Below are positions 6,492 through 9,441 of a stretch of 9,441 nucleotides of DNA, piece by piece. The notes under the pieces are model-generated. The model ran no database searches. It had not been told where the DNA came from and worked only from the letters and a program-made list of their open reading frames with translations. Within the stretch, counting starts at the first letter, position 1, and every line of letters starts with the position of its first letter. The position numbers and the translations under genes are program-made. This DNA is from an uncultured Lachnospiraceae bacterium (lineage in GTDB: Bacteria; Bacillota; Clostridia; Lachnospirales; Lachnospiraceae), in NCBI GenBank assembly GCA_947589175.1, contig CANPZR010000090.1, positions 1-9,441 of the forward strand, read 5' to 3'.

Positions 6492-6805
6492 CACTGCTTA
6501 TTACCGTTTTCGCCGCTGTTATCAGCACTGTGATCTGGTACATGGGCGCGCCCAAGAGCGAGATGAAAATTGGCATGCTCTGCTGGATATACTGGGGCGC
6601 CTCTCTGATGTGGCTTGTTGATGCAATCTTCGAGTACGCAGAGCTTCACGCGGAGTATTTTACCCCGGCTCCGGCGGATATGCTCAATGATTTTTATTTG
6701 GGACTTTCCGTGGTCGCCCTGGGACTCGTCATCTGGCTGGTAATTCTTTTGGTGAAGGATCCGAAGGGCGTTGTAAAAGCGGCGCTTTTTCGTAAGAAAA
6801 GCTGA
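6488..6805 (+). CDS. Small three-helix membrane protein of unknown function, upstream of larB/larC
   Basis: A 105-residue protein with three probable membrane helices: residues 2-19 (TLLITVFAAVISTVIWYM), about 28-47 (rich in Trp: CWIYWGASLMWLV) and about 69-89. An acidic, His-containing loop, AIFEYAELHAEYF (46-58), lies between helices 2 and 3. The C-terminus is Lys/Arg-rich and should be cytoplasmic. It starts inside the stop of the preceding gene (4-bp overlap) with GGAGG (6475-6479) 8 nt upstream, which indicates translational coupling. I do not recognise the family and it does not resemble the LarMNQO nickel transporter proteins. With its partner it may form a small membrane complex tied to the lar genes; this is inferred from the operon only. 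Confidence 0.75.
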   Translation: MTLLITVFAAVISTVIWYMGAPKSEMKIGMLCWIYWGASLMWLVDAIFEYAELHAEYFTPAPADMLNDFYLGLSVVALGLVIWLVILLVKDPKGVVKAALFRKKS

Positions 6806-6814
6806 CAGTGAGTG

Positions 6815-6850
6815 GAGAGCGGTTCTGCCGGAGCTGGCGGAGCCGCTCTC
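6815..6850 (+). other. Strong intercistronic hairpin before larB
   Basis: A 15-bp GC-rich stem (6815-6829 with 6836-6850, two G-U pairs) encloses the 6-nt loop GGAGCT. It begins 9 nt after the stop of the second membrane-protein gene and ends 7 nt before the larB ribosome binding site. No T-run follows, so it is not a standard intrinsic terminator. It could protect the upstream message from 3' decay, be a processing site, or modulate larB translation (inference). Confidence 0.7.
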
Positions 6851-6871
6851 TGTCGATGGGAGAGAGTTGAA

Positions 6872-7627
6872 ATGCAAAATGAAACAAGGAAAATTTTAGA
6901 GTCGGTTCAAAATGGCTCTATCTCGGTGGACGAGGCGCTCGTCCGCTTAAAAACACAGCCCTTTGACGACCTCGGCTACGCAAAGGTTGATTTTCACCGC
7001 GAAGTCAGGCAGGGGGTTCCCGAGGTCATCTACGGCGCGGGCAAAACGCCGGAGCAGATTGTCGGAATTATGGGCGATATGAGGAAGAACGGGCAAAATC
7101 AGATTTTGATAACCAGGCTTTCGCGGGAGGCGGCCGATGTCGTTTTAAAATCCCACCCAATTACCTATCACGAGCAGGCGGAAATCGGATATTATGGCTC
7201 GATTCCGGCTCCGGACGGAATTGGAACGGTTGTTGTCGCCACAGGGGGCACGAGCGATATTCCCGTCGCGCAGGAGGCCGCGCTCACGGCGGAGTTTTTC
7301 GGAAACCGGGTGGTCCGCCTTTTTGACGTCGGCGTGGCGGGACTTCACAGACTGCTCGCGTATAGGGAGGAAATTATGAGCGCTAGCGTGATTATTGCCA
7401 TCGCCGGAATGGAGGGCGCGCTCGCCAGCGTGATCGGCGGCCTTGTCGATTGTCCTGTGATCGCCGTCCCGACCAGCGTGGGATACGGGGCGTCATTCGG
7501 CGGATTGTCCGCCCTGCTGTCGATGCTCAATTCCTGCGCCAGCGGAGTGTCCGTCGTCAATATTGATAATGGCTTCGGCGCGGGCTATCTTGCAAATAGG
7601 ATCAATCATATGGAGGCAAAAAAATGA
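6872..7627 (+). CDS. larB: LarB, nickel-pincer nucleotide biosynthesis carboxylase/hydrolase
   Basis: A 251-residue LarB. The enzyme carboxylates nicotinic acid adenine dinucleotide at C5 of the ring and hydrolyses the phosphoanhydride to give pyridinium-3,5-biscarboxylic acid mononucleotide plus AMP, the first step to the nickel-pincer cofactor. The N-terminal part (1-35) has the helical SVQNGSISVDEALVRLK segment. Residues about 117-245 form the PurE-like domain: VATGGTSDIPVAQEAA (122-137), DVGVAGLHR (152-160) and MLNSCASGVSVVNIDNGFGAG (218-238). Cys222 matches the catalytic cysteine known at 221 in Lactiplantibacillus plantarum LarB. The ATG at 6872 has GGAG (6859-6862) 9 nt upstream and gives the usual length. 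An in-frame GTG at 6812 would read through a hairpin and is rejected. The end overlaps larC by 4 bp (ATGA). Confidence 0.93.
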   Translation: MQNETRKILESVQNGSISVDEALVRLKTQPFDDLGYAKVDFHREVRQGVPEVIYGAGKTPEQIVGIMGDMRKNGQNQILITRLSREAADVVLKSHPITYHEQAEIGYYGSIPAPDGIGTVVVATGGTSDIPVAQEAALTAEFFGNRVVRLFDVGVAGLHRLLAYREEIMSASVIIAIAGMEGALASVIGGLVDCPVIAVPTSVGYGASFGGLSALLSMLNSCASGVSVVNIDNGFGAGYLANRINHMEAKK

Positions 7628-8985
7628 GGACGATTTATTTGGATTGCGGAATGGGGGCCGCGGGCGATATGCTGACGGCCGCGCTGCTGGAGCTCTTGCC
7701 GGAACCGGAGCGGTTTGTAGACAGGCTGAATGAGCTGAAAATCCCCGGCGTGGAATTTCGCAGGGAAAAAGCCGTCAGGTGCGGCATCACCGGCACCTAT
7801 ATGTCGGTTCTCGTTCACGGGGAGGAAGAAGGAGCAGAGGAGCACACGCCTGAACACGAACATACGCACGAGCATGAACATACACATGAGAACGAGCACA
7901 GGCATAAGCACGAGCATCATCATGAACACAAACATATGCATGAATATACATATGAGCACAGGTACGAGCACCATCATGAGCATGAATCTGAACACGCGCA
8001 TGAACATCATCATCACAGCGGGATGCACGAGATTGAACACATCGTCGCGGATTTACATCTCCCCGACAAGGTGGAAAAGGACATCCTGGCGGTTTACGGG
8101 CTGATTGCGGAGGCAGAGAGCCACGCGCACGGAGTCCCCGTTTCGGATATTCACTTTCACGAGGTCGGCACAATGGACGCCGTTGCGGACATTACGGCGG
8201 TCTGTCTTCTGATGAATGAGCTCGCGCCGGATGAGGTGGTGTGCTCCCCCGTTCATGTCGGGAGCGGCCATGTCAAATGCGCCCACGGGATTCTGCCTGT
8301 CCCGGCGCCCGCCACGGCGTATATTCTTCAGGGCGTACCCGCCTATGGAGGCGGCGTCAAGGGAGAACTGTGCACTCCCACGGGAGCCGCGCTGCTCAAG
8401 CATTTTGTCAGCCGTTTCGGCGATATGCCCGCAATGAAAACGCAGGCTATCGGCTACGGAATGGGAAAAAAGGAGTTTGAGACCGTGAACTGCGTCCGCG
8501 CCATGCTCGGCGAGAGCGGGGATAAGACGGACACCATTTTGGAGCTCTCCTGCAATGTGGACGATATGACGGCGGAGGAGATCGGCTTTGCAATGGACCG
8601 CCTTTTGGAAGGCGGCGCCCGTGATGTTTTTACCGTTCCGATCGGCATGAAAAAATCCCGCCCCGGCACGCTGATTCAGGTCATCTGTCAGCAGCAGGAC
8701 CGGGAAAAAATGCTGAAGTTGATTTTTAAATACACATCTACCATCGGCGTGCGGGAGACGATAGCGCACCGATATATTCTTGACCGCCGGACGGAGACGG
8801 TCAAAACCCCTTACGGGGAGGTCCGCCGCAAAATTTCTTCCGGCTATGGCGTGACGCGCGCCAAGTATGAATATGAGGATATCGCCCGGATCGCGCGCGA
8901 GCAGGATATCAGCATGGGAGAGGCAAAGCGGCTTTCTGTATGTAGCGCTGAATCTGGACGGCAATCAGATGGGCAGCATGAATAA
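7624..8985 (+). CDS. larC: LarC, CTP-dependent nickel insertion protein (cyclometallase), single uninterrupted ORF
   Basis: A 453-residue LarC, which inserts nickel into pyridinium-3,5-bisthiocarboxylic acid mononucleotide in a CTP-dependent step to finish the nickel-pincer cofactor. The N-terminus YLDCGMGAAGDMLTAALLELL and then DIHFHEVGTMDAVADI (about 176-191), CAHGILPVPAPATA and GELCTPTGAALL are typical of the LarC1 part. CNVDDMTAEEIGFAMDRLL and FTVPIGMKKSRPGTLIQV mark the LarC2 part that handles CTP. Residues 74-131 hold 27 histidines, mostly alternating with Glu, a probable nickel-binding insert. In L. plantarum larC is split and joined by ribosomal frameshifting; here it is continuous. 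GGAGG (7612-7616) lies 7 nt before the ATG, within larB. The LarC-like sequence ends near MGEAKRL, and the last 16 or so residues look non-conserved. Confidence 0.94.
   Translation: MRTIYLDCGMGAAGDMLTAALLELLPEPERFVDRLNELKIPGVEFRREKAVRCGITGTYMSVLVHGEEEGAEEHTPEHEHTHEHEHTHENEHRHKHEHHHEHKHMHEYTYEHRYEHHHEHESEHAHEHHHHSGMHEIEHIVADLHLPDKVEKDILAVYGLIAEAESHAHGVPVSDIHFHEVGTMDAVADITAVCLLMNELAPDEVVCSPVHVGSGHVKCAHGILPVPAPATAYILQGVPAYGGGVKGELCTPTGAALLKHFVSRFGDMPAMKTQAIGYGMGKKEFETVNCVRAMLGESGDKTDTILELSCNVDDMTAEEIGFAMDRLLEGGARDVFTVPIGMKKSRPGTLIQVICQQQDREKMLKLIFKYTSTIGVRETIAHRYILDRRTETVKTPYGEVRRKISSGYGVTRAKYEYEDIARIAREQDISMGEAKRLSVCSAESGRQSDGQHE
7843..8016 (+). repeat. Low-complexity His-codon repeat inside larC
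   Basis: Imperfect 6- to 12-base units built on CAY-GAR codons encode a His-Glu-rich tract of 58 residues with 27 His. The irregular unit order and mixed codons suggest repeated slippage followed by drift. Its length is likely to vary among strains. Confidence 0.85.
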
Positions 8986-9030
8986 GGCGCTCGGCAAAGA
9001 AAAGTAACCGTAAATATATTGTAGCAGGAT

Positions 9031-9034
9031 GGAG
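9031..9034 (+). promoter_or_regulatory. Ribosome binding site that decides the last gene's start
   Basis: GGAG lies 6 nt before the ATG at 9041. The in-frame ATG at 9029 overlaps this site and has only a weak CAGG upstream. Confidence 0.5.
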
Positions 9035-9040
9035 CAGGCA

Positions 9041-9441
9041 ATGAAAACAGCACCGATTCTGAAAAATAAAATCTTTTTGTACCTGACGGAATTTTTCGCG
9101 GGCATGTCGGTTATGGCGGTGGAGCTGGGGGCCAGCAGGCTTTTGGCGCCGTATTTCAGTTCCTCCCAGATCGTGTGGACGATTATTATTGGGACGATTA
9201 TGATTGCTATGGCGCTCGGAAATATTTATGGCGGGCGGAGCGCGGACAAGCGTCCGGATCCGGGCAGGCTGTACGGCAGGATACTGATTGCGGCTGTCTG
9301 GATCGCGGCCATCCCGGTCGCGGGCAAATATATTGTGCTCGGCATCTCCGCGCTGCTGATTTTTACGGTGAGCACGAATTTTCTGATCTGGGCGGCGTTC
9401 GCGGCGTGCATGGTCATTTTTGTATTTCCGCTGTTTCTGCT
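9041..9441 (+). CDS. Spermidine synthase-like multispanning membrane protein (partial, 3' end off the right edge)
   Basis: The first 133 residues of a membrane protein of the fused transporter-like/spermidine synthase-like family. The N-terminal FFAGMSVMAVELGASRLLAPYF (about 19-40) with the ELGASRLLAP signature, followed by IVWTIIIGTIMIAMALGNIYGG (about 44-65) and a cytoplasmic-looking RSADKRPDPGRLYGR, is characteristic. Two further hydrophobic helices follow (about 82-100 and 103-133). The methyltransferase-like domain that defines the family would lie beyond the window and is not seen. Despite the name, many members with this membrane domain are not proven polyamine synthases. The gene starts 55 nt after the larC stop in the same direction without a visible terminator, so it may be the next member of the operon. 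No stop occurs before the edge. Confidence 0.85.
   Translation, partial: MKTAPILKNKIFLYLTEFFAGMSVMAVELGASRLLAPYFSSSQIVWTIIIGTIMIAMALGNIYGGRSADKRPDPGRLYGRILIAAVWIAAIPVAGKYIVLGISALLIFTVSTNFLIWAAFAACMVIFVFPLFL

Noticed and set aside
6815..6850. Intrinsic terminator before larB
   Set aside because: The stem is strong but no T-run follows, and larB has no promoter of its own that I can see.
6044..6877. Long minus-strand ORF opposite the membrane-protein genes (also 5295-5816 and 8053-8964)
   Set aside because: These are shadow frames opposite clear plus-strand genes with proper ribosome sites; no family features are seen in them.
7843..8016. CRISPR or other spaced repeat array
   Set aside because: The repeats are irregular, in frame and encode a His-Glu tract inside larC; there are no spacers.
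8930..9007. Alternative +1 frame extending past the larC stop, suggesting a frameshifted LarC C-terminus
   Set aside because: The conserved LarC part already ends before this point and the frame has no recognisable content; chance reading is the simplest view.

Overview
The window looks like chromosomal DNA of a Gram-positive Clostridia member, most likely a gut Lachnospiraceae. The grounds are strong AGGAGG-type ribosome binding sites, a TTG start, close-packed operons, a DUF3842 protein, a BspA-type leucine-rich-repeat protein and lar genes. This placement rests on protein character only; no rRNA or other marker is present.

Left part (1-5308): an XRE-type helix-turn-helix regulator (minus strand, cut by the window edge) is divergent from a three-gene plus-strand operon. 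The operon encodes a cytoplasmic BspA-like leucine-rich-repeat protein (427-2298), a protein with a DUF2201-like metallopeptidase fold and a C-terminal VWA domain (2336-3784), and a MoxR-like AAA+ ATPase (3803-5308). MoxR plus VWA is a classic remodelling pair in which the ATPase works with a MIDAS-bearing adaptor. The added LRR protein looks like a third, recognition-type subunit, and the divergent regulator is placed to control the unit. I infer this assembly from gene order and domains; its biological role is unknown. Two details stand out: the expected HExxH zinc site reads HTVIH, and the linker carries a recent 69-bp tandem duplication.

Middle (5309-5874): a good extended -10 promoter drives a DUF3842 gene. 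A 35-codon TTG-initiated ORF overlaps this promoter and is only a possibility.

Right part (5871-9441): a second promoter overlaps the DUF3842 stop codon and starts a transcript with a leader of about 150 nt that has several mutually exclusive hairpins. It runs through two small uncharacterised membrane proteins, larB, larC and the beginning of a membrane protein of the spermidine-synthase-like family. LarB (carboxylation and hydrolysis of nicotinate adenine dinucleotide) and LarC (CTP-dependent nickel insertion) make the nickel-pincer nucleotide cofactor of lactate racemase-type enzymes. LarE and LarA are not in the window. LarC is one uninterrupted ORF with an exceptionally His-rich insert, probably a nickel store or chelator. 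The small membrane proteins are good candidates for unrecognised partners of nickel-pincer metabolism. A 15-bp intercistronic hairpin lies just before larB.

No tRNA, rRNA, CRISPR array, insertion sequence or convincing intrinsic terminator was seen. There is no gene-free stretch longer than 300 bases; the largest gaps are 5309-5460 and 5875-6059.
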